Source: DASPNM01 sp035626515 (lineage in GTDB: Bacteria > Bacteroidota > Bacteroidia > Chitinophagales > Chitinophagaceae). From it: 64,000 nt of DNA. A program made the position numbers and the translations under genes. The notes under the pieces are model-generated. The model saw nothing but the letters and a program-made list of their open reading frames with translations, searched no databases and was not told the origin of the DNA. Shown in pieces: positions 17,586 to 26,466 of the stretch (positions are counted from its first letter, which is position 1; each line of letters opens with the position of its first letter). The DNA lies in assembly GCA_035626515.1 (NCBI GenBank), contig DASPNM010000019.1, forward strand, positions 62,001 to 126,000, in the 5' to 3' direction.

Positions 17586-19250
17586 ATGTTTGCGAACCGC
17601 GAGATCAGACGCGCCTTTGGATTGTATGCCCAGCTATTGCTGCTGCATGAGAAAGACGAGCGGCTGGCGGTGCTCCTTTCTGGTGCTGCGTACCGGATCG
17701 GACGCATGGATGACGCGATCATGGACTTGCGCGTCAAAGAATGGAAAAAGCTCTTTCGTGCTCCAATCGTTTCTATACTGGAAAAGCTTCGACATACCGG
17801 CGCACTGGAAGACCTGGACGAGCTGATACAGCTCACGCCAACCGGACTATTTGAGCTGATGCGTATTCGGGGATTGGGCGGAAAAAAGCTTAACCTCCTT
17901 TGGAAAAATGCAGGCATCGACAATGTCGAACACCTGCTCACGGCATGCCGAAACGGGAAGGTGCGCCGTATTCCAGGTTTTGGAAAGAAAACGGAAGAGA
18001 ACCTGGTTCGGGATATCGAAAACTATTTTGCACACAAAAAAAAGTTTTACTACGCAACGCTTGCCGATGCTGCCGACCTGCTGCTGCATTCGCTGCGAAG
18101 ATTATTCGATACCAAACAAATTGAATTCTGCGGCGAAATTCGAAGGCAATCCCCTACGCTGGAATCTATTGAATTCGTCGCAGCAGGGATCCGCAACAAG
18201 ATGCGCACTCCAAAGCTTCGAAAATACCTTCTCATTGAGTCGCATAATGAAAAAGAGACGAAGGGACATACGCTTGACGAATTCCCGGTTACGATATATC
18301 ATACGTCGCCTTCGGAGTTCGTGCTCGCTCAGTTCATGCGGACGGGCAGTCAGGAGCACGTGGAAAACGTTCTCGGACGCATTTTAAAACATGGCCGCTA
18401 CCGGAGTGAAAAGGATATCTACCACCGGGCCGGCCTCCCTTTCATCGTTCCGGAAATGCGGGAAAATCTTGCGGAATGGAACTTTCCCGATAGCAAACAA
18501 CTGGTTGAGCACGGAGACATTCGCGGGGTGGTGCACAACCATACCACCTGGAGCGACGGCGTGGACTCGCTGGAGCAGTTCGCCGCCGCCTGCAAGGCTA
18601 AAGGATTCGAATACGTGGTGATCGCGGACCACTCAAAGAACGCGCATTATGCCGGGGGAATGAAGGAAGAAAAGCTTTTCCGCCAGCTGGAAGAGATTGA
18701 TGAATTGAACAAAAAGCTGAAACCATTTCACATTTTCAAAAGCGTTGAGTGCGATATCCTGGTTTCCGGGGAGCTGGATTATTCGGGCGATGTGCTCGAC
18801 ACACTGGACCTGGTGATCGTCTCGGTTCACCAGCAGCTGAAAATGGATGAGGAGCGGGCCACACGCCGGTTGATCCGTGCAATCGAAAATCCCCACACAA
18901 CGATCCTGGGTCACATGACCGGACGCCAGCTGCTTATCCGTTCCGGATATCCTGTCATTGCCCGGAAAATAATCGACGCCTGCGCGGCAAACGGAGTGGT
19001 CATTGAGCTAAACGCCAATCCCTACCGCCTCGACATCGACTGGTCGCAAATCCCTTATGCAGTTGAAAAAAACGTGATGGTCTCGGTCAATCCCGATGCG
19101 CACAGCATCGCGGAAATCGACAACATACGTTGGGGCGTGAGCGCGGCCCGCAAAGGCGGGCTTACCAAAGACATGACGTGGAATGCAATGTCGCTGAAGA
19201 AGCTGCGGCAGTGGCTTGCCGTGCGCAACCGGAAGTTCGCCCGGCTGTGA
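17586..19250 (+). CDS. PolX-like protein: helix-hairpin-helix, degenerate X-family polymerase and PHP phosphoesterase
   Basis: 554 residues from the ATG at 17586 (a GTG at 17574 is possible). Order: N-terminal helical HhH domain of X-family polymerases (about 1-100), second HhH (RIPGFGKKTEENL, about 135), nucleotidyltransferase domain (about 155-290), C-terminal PHP domain (about 310-545). In the polymerase centre the GS-RR and D-x-D motifs read CGEIRRQSPTLESIEF, so Ser and Glu stand where the two catalytic aspartates belong; nucleotidyl transfer is unlikely. The PHP metal motifs HNHTTWSDG, ADHSKNA, HMTG and NPDAHS are intact, pointing to a 3'-5' exonuclease or AP-site phosphodiesterase in repair. 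Confidence 0.9.
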   Translation: MFANREIRRAFGLYAQLLLLHEKDERLAVLLSGAAYRIGRMDDAIMDLRVKEWKKLFRAPIVSILEKLRHTGALEDLDELIQLTPTGLFELMRIRGLGGKKLNLLWKNAGIDNVEHLLTACRNGKVRRIPGFGKKTEENLVRDIENYFAHKKKFYYATLADAADLLLHSLRRLFDTKQIEFCGEIRRQSPTLESIEFVAAGIRNKMRTPKLRKYLLIESHNEKETKGHTLDEFPVTIYHTSPSEFVLAQFMRTGSQEHVENVLGRILKHGRYRSEKDIYHRAGLPFIVPEMRENLAEWNFPDSKQLVEHGDIRGVVHNHTTWSDGVDSLEQFAAACKAKGFEYVVIADHSKNAHYAGGMKEEKLFRQLEEIDELNKKLKPFHIFKSVECDILVSGELDYSGDVLDTLDLVIVSVHQQLKMDEERATRRLIRAIENPHTTILGHMTGRQLLIRSGYPVIARKIIDACAANGVVIELNANPYRLDIDWSQIPYAVEKNVMVSVNPDAHSIAEIDNIRWGVSAARKGGLTKDMTWNAMSLKKLRQWLAVRNRKFARL

Positions 19251-19267
19251 AGGTGAGGAATGACTGC

Positions 19268-20707
19268 CTAGAATTCCGCGTTTTTCGGAGTCCTTGGAAA
19301 AGCGATCACATCGCGGATGTTGGACATGCCGGTCACGAACTGCACCATCCTTTCGAATCCGAGTCCAAAGCCCGAATGGGGCACCGTACCGAAACGGCGC
19401 GTGTCCAGATACCACCAGAGCTCATCAATCGGGATCTTCATCTCCTCCATGCGCTGTTGCAGCCGGTCGAGCCGCTCTTCGCGCTGCGAGCCGCCCACGA
19501 TTTCCCCGATTCCGGGAGCAAGGATATCCATCGCGGCGACCGTTTTGCCGTCGTCATTCTGCCTCATGTAAAAGGCCTTTATCTCTTTGGGATAGTTCGA
19601 GAGGATGACCGGCTTTTTAAAGTGTTTTTCAACGAGATACCGCTCGTGCTCGCTTTGTAAATCCATACCCCAGCCGGTTATGGGAAATTGAAACCTGTTC
19701 TTCCGGTTGTGCGGGCTGTCTTTGAGGATCTCCAATGCCTCTCCGTAACTGAGCCGTTCGAATTCATTGTTGAGAACGAACTCGAGCTTCTCAATCAGCC
19801 CCATTCCCGAACGTTTTTCCTGCGGGAGCTGCTTTTCCTCATCCGACAGCCGCTGTGCGAGAAAATCCAGGTCTTCCCGATAGTTCTCGATCGCATACCG
19901 AATGATATACCGGATGAATTCCTCGGCGAGTTGCATGTTGTCTTCAAGATCGTAAAACGCCATTTCGGGCTCGATCATCCAGAACTCTGCGAGGTGGCGC
20001 GCAGTGTTGCTGTTTTCCGCCCGAAAGGTGGGACCAAAAGTGTAGATCTCAGCCAGCGCGGTGGCCGCCAATTCTCCTTCGAGCTGACCACTTACTGTAA
20101 GATTCGTGCTTTTCCCAAAAAAATCTTCGCGGAAGTTTACCGATCCGTCCTCGTTGCGAGGAGTGTTGTCAAAAGGCAGCGTCGTAACGCGGAACATTTC
20201 CCCCGCCCCTTCCGCGTCACTGGCGGTGATGATGGGTGTCTGGATGTATACGAACCCGCGATCGTTGAAAAATTTGTGTATTGCAAAGGCGACCGCGTGC
20301 TTGATGCGGAAGACTGACCCAAACGTGTTCGTGCGGAAACGCAGGTGCGCGATCTCCCGGAGAAACTCGAGCGAGTGTTTTTTGGGTTGGAGCGGATATT
20401 TTTCCGGATCGCTGTCACCCAGCACTTCAATGGAGCTGGCCTTCAGGTCCTGTTTCTGACCTTTTCCGAGCGAAGGCTCCAGGGTACCGGTCACCTTCAG
20501 CGCTGCGCTCACTGTTATTCTCTTTAACAAACTTTCATCAAACTGCCCCAGTGGCGCCACCACTTGCAGGTTTGAGTTGGTGCTGCCGTCATTCAGCGCA
20601 ATGAACTGATTGTTGCGAAAACTCCGCACCCACCCCATCACAGTTAGCTCCTGTCGCTCTGGCTCGATGGACAACACTTCCCGGATGCGGGTTCGTTTGT
20701 TAAACAT
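19268..20707 (-). CDS. asnS: asparaginyl-tRNA synthetase
   Basis: Charges tRNA-Asn with asparagine. 479 residues from the ATG at 20707. An open N-terminal extension to 20887 has no family match and is rejected. OB-fold anticodon-binding domain at 1-110 (LTVMGWVRSFRNNQFIALNDG), then the class II catalytic core with motif 2 (FRAENSNTARHLAEFWMIEPE) and motif 3 (GFGLGFERMVQFVTGM). The Bacteroidota-type insert near the middle is present, and the C-terminus RDVIAFPRTPKNAEF is typical. Convergent with the PolX-like gene, only 17 bases apart. Confidence 0.96.
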   Translation of the reverse strand: MFNKRTRIREVLSIEPERQELTVMGWVRSFRNNQFIALNDGSTNSNLQVVAPLGQFDESLLKRITVSAALKVTGTLEPSLGKGQKQDLKASSIEVLGDSDPEKYPLQPKKHSLEFLREIAHLRFRTNTFGSVFRIKHAVAFAIHKFFNDRGFVYIQTPIITASDAEGAGEMFRVTTLPFDNTPRNEDGSVNFREDFFGKSTNLTVSGQLEGELAATALAEIYTFGPTFRAENSNTARHLAEFWMIEPEMAFYDLEDNMQLAEEFIRYIIRYAIENYREDLDFLAQRLSDEEKQLPQEKRSGMGLIEKLEFVLNNEFERLSYGEALEILKDSPHNRKNRFQFPITGWGMDLQSEHERYLVEKHFKKPVILSNYPKEIKAFYMRQNDDGKTVAAMDILAPGIGEIVGGSQREERLDRLQQRMEEMKIPIDELWWYLDTRRFGTVPHSGFGLGFERMVQFVTGMSNIRDVIAFPRTPKNAEF

Positions 20708-20987
20708 GGCCGCAAAGATACGGGCGCCTGCCGCAGGCTGAAAACCCCACCGGACCTGGACTCGCTCTGGCGATGACAGCTGCACGGAGAGCCTTTTTAT
20801 GGGTTTTTCCCAGTTGGGGTCCGATTTTTGCGTTTCCGGAATTAGGCGTATACTTGCAGCCGGAAACAGGCTGATAAGTACCCTCAATTTCTGCCGCTTA
20901 CCAGTTTTTTACAGTTTACCGTTTCAAATAAACTCAAAACGTTTTCTACCTTAAGATTGGCGAGAGAGGAAATTTCAACATTTTTCT

Positions 20988-22625
20988 ATGTACGATATTC
21001 TTCAACTGAACGACATGCTCGTTCCCGAGCTGCTGGACATTGCTGAACAGTTAAAGATTCCCAACGCGCGAAAATTAAGCAAACAGGACCTTGTTTATAA
21101 AATACTCGACAGCCAGGCGATCGCCGGCGCCAAGACCAGCGTTCAAAATGACGACAAAACGAGGAAAAAGCGAATTGTAAAAGCATCTACCAGCATCAGT
21201 ACCGAAGAGGCGCTCGTAGAATCGAATCACGACGAAGAAAAGAAACCCAAAAAACCCCCTATGCCCATTAAGAAAAGAACGGAAGAACAAGTGGAAGCAG
21301 GAGATGAAAAAGCCGCCCAGGCGAAAGCAGGTCCGCGAAGAGGTCGCCGTAAGGCGGACGATAAAGAAGCGGACGTTCCGCCTCCGCAGGTTGAATCCCC
21401 GGAAACTGAAAACGAAGCGCCCCCGGTAGCCGAAGAGGCTGCCCCCGAAACAACACCTGCAACCAGCAAGTTCTATCCTCCTCGCCGGGACCAGGTTTTC
21501 AATATCGAATTCGACGGGGTGATCCTTTCGGAAGGGGTCCTGGAAATGATGCCGGACGGTTATGGGTTCCTGCGTTCCTCCGATTATAATTATCTCTCCT
21601 CTCCTGACGACGTGTATGTATCTCCCTCGCAGATAAAATTATTCGGTCTGAAGACCGGCGATACCGTGTACGGTGCTGTACGTCCTCCGAAGGAAGGCGA
21701 AAAGTATTTCGCCCTGCTGAAGGTGGATACGATCAACGGAAAAAGCCCGGAAGAAGTTCGCGACCGCGTACCCTTCGATTACCTGACTCCGCTTTTCCCC
21801 TACGAGAAGCTGAACCTTTTTGACGGACCGGACAATTACTCGACCCGGATTATGGATCTCTTCACTCCCATTGGGAAAGGACAAAGAGGGTTGATCGTAG
21901 CTCAACCCAAGACGGGTAAAACCATGTTGTTGAAAGCGGTGGCCAACTCCATCGCGCGCAACCACCCGGAATGCTACCTGATGGTGGTGCTCGTGGATGA
22001 GCGCCCCGAGGAAGTGACAGACATGGAACGAAGCGTGAAGGCTGAAGTGATCGCCTCCACTTTTGACGAGCCGGCCGAAAAGCACGTAAAGGTTTCGACC
22101 ATTGCGCTGCAAAAGGCGAAACGTCTCGTTGAATGCGGCCATGATGTTGTGATTCTGCTGGATTCCATCACGCGTCTCGCGCGCGCTCACAACACCGTGG
22201 CTCCCGCTTCCGGTAAAGTGCTCTCGGGCGGCGTAGAGGCAAACGCAATGCAAAAACCGAAGCAATTTTTCGGTGCCGCGCGTAAAATTGAAAACGGCGG
22301 TTCGCTTACGATCCTGGCGACAGCGCTGATCGATACGGGCAGCAAGATGGACGAAGTGATCTTCGAGGAATTCAAGGGTACCGGCAACATGGAATTGCAG
22401 CTCGACCGCCGGCTGGCGAACAGGCGTGTCTACCCGGCCATCGACCTTACGGCTTCTTCAACCCGGCGCGACGACCTGCTTTTGGAAAAAGAAGTCCTGC
22501 AGCGCATGAACCTGCTCCGGGTCTATCTTACCGATATGAACACCGAAGAGGCGATGAACGAACTCCTCAAACGCATGAAGGGGACAAAAGACAACTTCGA
22601 GTTTCTTGCCAGCATGAACGGCTGA
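20988..22625 (+). CDS. rho: transcription termination factor Rho
   Basis: Hexameric RNA-dependent ATPase that ends transcription. 545 residues against about 420 in E. coli. The Rho-N domain (1-42) and RNA-binding cold-shock-like domain (about 165-245) are separated by a Lys/Glu/Pro-rich disordered insert of about 120 residues (roughly 50-170), typical of Bacteroidota Rho. The ATPase core has GQRGLIVAQPKTGKT (Walker A), VVLVDERPEEV, VILLDSITRLARA (Walker B) and SSGV-like SGGVEANA. Divergent from asnS across about 280 bases; that interval holds no gene and an imperfect promoter-like CTACCTTAAG just upstream. Confidence 0.97.
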   Translation: MYDILQLNDMLVPELLDIAEQLKIPNARKLSKQDLVYKILDSQAIAGAKTSVQNDDKTRKKRIVKASTSISTEEALVESNHDEEKKPKKPPMPIKKRTEEQVEAGDEKAAQAKAGPRRGRRKADDKEADVPPPQVESPETENEAPPVAEEAAPETTPATSKFYPPRRDQVFNIEFDGVILSEGVLEMMPDGYGFLRSSDYNYLSSPDDVYVSPSQIKLFGLKTGDTVYGAVRPPKEGEKYFALLKVDTINGKSPEEVRDRVPFDYLTPLFPYEKLNLFDGPDNYSTRIMDLFTPIGKGQRGLIVAQPKTGKTMLLKAVANSIARNHPECYLMVVLVDERPEEVTDMERSVKAEVIASTFDEPAEKHVKVSTIALQKAKRLVECGHDVVILLDSITRLARAHNTVAPASGKVLSGGVEANAMQKPKQFFGAARKIENGGSLTILATALIDTGSKMDEVIFEEFKGTGNMELQLDRRLANRRVYPAIDLTASSTRRDDLLLEKEVLQRMNLLRVYLTDMNTEEAMNELLKRMKGTKDNFEFLASMNG

Positions 22626-22673
22626 GGTCTGCGCAGGCACCGTTTTTCCAAAGCAGTCTTTTAATTTTTGATA

Positions 22674-23768
22674 GTGGCCGCCGAAAAGATCCATATTGAT
22701 CGTTTCCTTTCGCTGGCAAAAGACTGCCTTGTGCTCGATGTGCGGAGCCCCATTGAATATCGCCATGCGCACATCCCTGGCGCCTGCAATCTTCCACTCT
22801 TCACGGATGAAGAGAGAAAAATCGTCGGCACGGCGTACAAGCAGCAGGGGCGAAAAGAGGCCATTGATCTCGGACTGGAATTCTTTGTTCCCAAAATGAA
22901 GAGGATGGTGGAAGACGTCGCGGCCTTGTTAAAAGAGCGCTGCGAAATCGGCGACACCCGGCTGTTGATTCACTGCTGGCGCGGAGGCATGCGCAGCGAA
23001 GCAGTGGCGTGGCTGATGGATCTTTACGGATACCGCGTCTTCACACTCGCAGGTGGCTACAAGCGCTTTCGCAACTACGTTCTCGACACATTTCGCAGGA
23101 GGTTTCGTTTCAAGATTCTCGGCGGCTATACGGGTTCGGGAAAAACCGGGATTCTGAAAACCCTGGAAGCCCGGGGCGAGCGCATAGTGGATTTGGAAGA
23201 AATGGCCTGCCACAAAGGTTCTGCATTCGGCAACATCGGGTTGCCGCCTCAACCAACGCAGGAAATGTTCGAAAATCTCCTTGCGGCCCGACTGAATGCA
23301 TGCTGGCCGCCAGCTGGGTTTCCAAACGTCCCCGACACGGAATGCCCCGACGTCTGGCTGGAAGACGAAAGCCAGCGGATCGGACAGGTTAATATTCCAA
23401 ACGACCTATGGAAAACAATGCGCAGCTCGCCCGTTTATTTTCTCGACATCCCCTTTGAAGAAAGGTTGCGGCATTTAGTTGAGGAATACGGTGGGCTCAA
23501 CCGCCCGCGTATGCTGGATGCGATCGGCCGAATTCGGGAGCGCCTCGGGGGATTGAATGCTCAAAACGCCACCCGCCTGCTGGAAGAAGGAAATGTCACT
23601 GAGTGTTTCCGGATTTTGCTCACTTATTACGACAAGGCGTATTTCAAATCCCTGCACAATCGCGAGGACTTAAATTCGTTATTACATGTAGTAAGGTCCG
23701 CGTCCGTAACCCATGAAAATGCCAACCAGCTGCTCCGCCGTTCCAGACTCTCTCTTCAGAAGCTCTAA
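22674..23768 (+). CDS. mnmH: tRNA 2-selenouridine synthase
   Basis: Replaces sulfur by selenium at position 34 of tRNAs for Lys, Glu and Gln via a geranylated intermediate. About 364 residues. No ATG is available: either GTG at 22674 or TTG at 22668, and GTG is preferred. The rhodanese domain (1-125) carries the active-site Cys in IHCWRGGMRS (C101). The P-loop domain follows with GGYTGSGKTG (about 147-156). Also called selU or ybbB. It lies 42 bases after rho and is followed by a secreted-protein gene and by selD, which makes its selenophosphate substrate. Confidence 0.93.
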   Translation: MAAEKIHIDRFLSLAKDCLVLDVRSPIEYRHAHIPGACNLPLFTDEERKIVGTAYKQQGRKEAIDLGLEFFVPKMKRMVEDVAALLKERCEIGDTRLLIHCWRGGMRSEAVAWLMDLYGYRVFTLAGGYKRFRNYVLDTFRRRFRFKILGGYTGSGKTGILKTLEARGERIVDLEEMACHKGSAFGNIGLPPQPTQEMFENLLAARLNACWPPAGFPNVPDTECPDVWLEDESQRIGQVNIPNDLWKTMRSSPVYFLDIPFEERLRHLVEEYGGLNRPRMLDAIGRIRERLGGLNAQNATRLLEEGNVTECFRILLTYYDKAYFKSLHNREDLNSLLHVVRSASVTHENANQLLRRSRLSLQKL

Positions 23769-25263
23769 GCTTCTAGCAATCATGTTATTGGCGCCCGTAT
23801 TCCTGTGCGCGCAACAAACCCTTACCGGGCTCTGGATCGGCATGGTCAGCAACGACAGCAGCACGGTGCGTAAAGAGCAATCTTTCGAACTGGCGCTGAG
23901 CGAATACCGCGGAAAAGTAACCGGCTATTCCCGCAGCGAATTCATAGTCAACGACACGCTTTACTATATTGTCAAGCGGGTAAAAGGAAAGATCGAGGGA
24001 GATGTCTGCGAGGTTACTGACGACGAAATTCTCGCGTACAACTTTCCCGGCAGACTTGAAAAAGGCATAAAAGTGACCAGCACTTTTTACCGGAATCGCG
24101 AGGACAGCAGCTGGAAGCTCGCCGGAGGCTGGAAAACCAACCAGACAAAACGGTATTACGCTATTACCGGAAAGGTGAGTTTGTCTGAGGAAAAGGACCT
24201 TACGGCCTCGCGTTTGTTTCCGCATCTTGAAGAGCTTGGAGTCGCATCAAAAATTGATTTTTACCGCGAGCGAGAGAAAGTAGAAACAGCGATGCGAACT
24301 GTACAATCCGAGGAAAGGCTGTTTTCTTCCATCCGCAACGAAAAACAAAAACCCATTCAGCCGCTGCTGATCGTGCAGCCCGGCAAGCAGGTGCGGGTAG
24401 ATACGGTGGACGTGACATATAGAATGCCCATTCGTGTGGACGCCGATACTGCAAGGGCAAGCACGGTTGGCATTCCGGTTAAAACAGATTCTTCGCCTTT
24501 GCTGACGCAGGTGAGGTCAGACGCACCGCGTGAAAAAACAAGCATCCAACCCCAACGGGTGAATACTACGCCCGCAGGTAATATAGAGGCGCCGAAGTCA
24601 GTGGCGGCGGTCTCTGACGTCGGTGTCAAACCCACCGGAATCACTGTTTCGAATGCGCTGCCTTTGAAGCCGAATAACTCGACCGTTAATAACCAGAAAC
24701 CCCTTTCGACCCAGGAGCCGGCGACGCCAAATACGGCACCGGGCAATCGCACGCAACCAAATAGGCAGCTGCCGACGACCGCGACAAGAAAGCAGGAAAT
24801 TATTCCAGATACATCCACTGCGGGTACTGTCCGAACCGACAGCCGGACCGTTCAGCAAAAACCCGTCAGGGCGGAAAAAAGCTTAGAAGAGATCGTTGCT
24901 CCGGCAAAAACAATTGGCGGCAGAACTTCTGAATTCGCTCAGACAGTGTACTTCAAATCGGACAGTCTCATGCTGGCGCTGTACGATAATGGAGAGATCG
25001 ATGGCGATACAGTAAGCGTCTACATGAATGGTACCGCGCTGCTTTCGAAACAGGGACTTCGTGCTTCTGCAATCAGAAAAACAATCTATCTCTTCGCCCC
25101 CGGTACCGACGAATTCACGCTTGTGCTGTTTGCCGAAAACCTCGGAAAATATCCTCCGAATACCGGCTTGCTTGTGGTTCGCGACGGCGACGAAGTCTAC
25201 AATGTTCGATTCAGTGCCGATTACCAGAAAAATGCAGGCGTAGTATTTCGGCGGCAGCGTTGA
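23713..25263 (+). CDS. secreted protein of unknown function with Ser/Thr/Pro-rich linker
   Basis: 516 residues if it starts at the ATG at 23713, overlapping mnmH by 56 bases. This start gives a complete signal peptide (FRSSKLLAIMLLAPVFLCAQQ); the ATG at 23782 would leave it truncated. N-terminal beta-rich domain (about 35-195; LTGLWIGMVSND, KRYYAITGKVSL), a long low-complexity linker (about 215-395) rich in Thr, Pro, Gln and Asn, and a C-terminal beta-sandwich-like domain (about 400-516; DGDTVSVYMNGTALLSKQ) of a kind frequent in Bacteroidota surface proteins. No catalytic motif. Its position between mnmH and selD need not imply a selenium role. Confidence 0.7.
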   Translation: MKMPTSCSAVPDSLFRSSKLLAIMLLAPVFLCAQQTLTGLWIGMVSNDSSTVRKEQSFELALSEYRGKVTGYSRSEFIVNDTLYYIVKRVKGKIEGDVCEVTDDEILAYNFPGRLEKGIKVTSTFYRNREDSSWKLAGGWKTNQTKRYYAITGKVSLSEEKDLTASRLFPHLEELGVASKIDFYREREKVETAMRTVQSEERLFSSIRNEKQKPIQPLLIVQPGKQVRVDTVDVTYRMPIRVDADTARASTVGIPVKTDSSPLLTQVRSDAPREKTSIQPQRVNTTPAGNIEAPKSVAAVSDVGVKPTGITVSNALPLKPNNSTVNNQKPLSTQEPATPNTAPGNRTQPNRQLPTTATRKQEIIPDTSTAGTVRTDSRTVQQKPVRAEKSLEEIVAPAKTIGGRTSEFAQTVYFKSDSLMLALYDNGEIDGDTVSVYMNGTALLSKQGLRASAIRKTIYLFAPGTDEFTLVLFAENLGKYPPNTGLLVVRDGDEVYNVRFSADYQKNAGVVFRRQR

Positions 25264-25303
25264 TGGTTCGGGCACACTGCTTCCATTTCCCGAGATTTGC
25301 CGC

Positions 25304-26359
25304 ATGGACCCGATTCACAGGCTGACGCAATATTCGCATGGCGCCGGATGCGGCTGCAAGATCTCCCCCAAATTGCTCGAAGAAATCCTCAAGCAACCCG
25401 AAACCCATCCGCAAAATTCGGCGCTGCTGGTTGGGAATGAAAGCCGCGACGATGCTGCCGTCTACGACTTGGGAAATGGAACCGCTATCATTTCCACCAC
25501 GGACTTCTTCATGCCGATTGTGGACGACGCTTTTGATTTCGGAAGAATCGCCGCCGCCAACGCCATCAGCGACGTTTATGCGATGGGGGGCACGCCGCTG
25601 ATGGCAATTTCGATTCTCGGCTGGCCTGTCGACAAACTTCCCGCTGCGCTGGCCGGGCAGGTCGTGGAGGGGGGAAAAACTATTTGCCGGGAAGCGCACA
25701 TTCCGCTCGCGGGCGGACACAGCATTGATTCTCCCGAACCCATCTTCGGCCTCGCCGTGACCGGGATAGTGCAGCTTGCGCATTTGAAAAAAAACAACAG
25801 CGCGCACAAAGGGGACCTGTTGTTTTTGACAAAGCCACTTGGGACCGGAATTCTCTCTACAGCCCAAAAAAAAGGCTTGCTCGATAAACATGTGCTCGCG
25901 GCGCTCGTCGGGCACATGACAGCATTGAACCGTGTCGGAGAAAAGCTTGGAAAGCTGCCGGCGGTCACGGCTATGACCGACATAACGGGCTTTGGCCTTC
26001 TCGGGCACCTGCTCGAAATGACGAACGGGAGTAATTTGTCCGTGGAGCTGCACTATGAGAAAGTGCCGAAGATGGCCGGGGTTCAGCAATATTTGGCACA
26101 GCGCATTTTCCCCGACGCAACAAGCAGGAACTGGAACAGCTACTCGCCGCAGGTTACATTTCAGAATGGGGTGAATGTAGCTGAAGCATTCCTGCTCCTG
26201 CCCGATCCGCAAACAAATGGCGGCCTGCTGTTCAGCGTCCAGCCTTCCGCCCTTGACGAAGTAAAAGCGTTGCTGAACGCCGAAGGACTGGAGGAATTCA
26301 CCGAGCCGGTCGGACGGTTTGTTGAAAGGTCAAATGTCGCAATTCGGGTCAGCCGCTGA
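25304..26359 (+). CDS. selD: selenide, water dikinase
   Basis: Makes selenophosphate from selenide and ATP. 351 residues, normal length. The glycine/cysteine motif GAGCGCKI is at 13-20 with both cysteines (C16, C18) present as Cys, so the protein is not itself a selenoprotein. The AIRS-type ATP-binding core follows: NESRDDAAVY, TTDFFMPIVDD, GGHSIDSPEPIFGLA, MTDITGFGLLGHLLEM and NGGLLFSV. No selA, selB or selC appears in the window, so its visible client is mnmH (tRNA selenouridine). It starts 40 bases after the secreted-protein gene. Confidence 0.96.
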   Translation: MDPIHRLTQYSHGAGCGCKISPKLLEEILKQPETHPQNSALLVGNESRDDAAVYDLGNGTAIISTTDFFMPIVDDAFDFGRIAAANAISDVYAMGGTPLMAISILGWPVDKLPAALAGQVVEGGKTICREAHIPLAGGHSIDSPEPIFGLAVTGIVQLAHLKKNNSAHKGDLLFLTKPLGTGILSTAQKKGLLDKHVLAALVGHMTALNRVGEKLGKLPAVTAMTDITGFGLLGHLLEMTNGSNLSVELHYEKVPKMAGVQQYLAQRIFPDATSRNWNSYSPQVTFQNGVNVAEAFLLLPDPQTNGGLLFSVQPSALDEVKALLNAEGLEEFTEPVGRFVERSNVAIRVSR

Positions 26360-26360
26360 C

Positions 26361-26390
26361 GGGAGTCAAGGGCTTGGAGTCCGGAGTCCG
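26361..26390. repeat. AGTC-type tract after selD
   Basis: GGGAGTC, GGAGTCC and GGAGTCC words begin at the selD stop. A reverse-complement tract (GACTTTCC repeats) lies at 26471-26497, so the 107-base interval before the convergent gene is bounded by inverted AGTC-type repeats. Confidence 0.5.
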
Positions 26391-26466
26391 TAAAGTTCTT
26401 TTGGATTTTGTAATCGCTCTTAAAGGACGATAGAACACCTAAACCGGCCTTTAACCTGTCTGTATT

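Noticed and set aside
25211..26212. 333-codon open frame antisense to selD
   Set aside because: Covers the selD core on the opposite strand; no motif, and selD is unambiguous.
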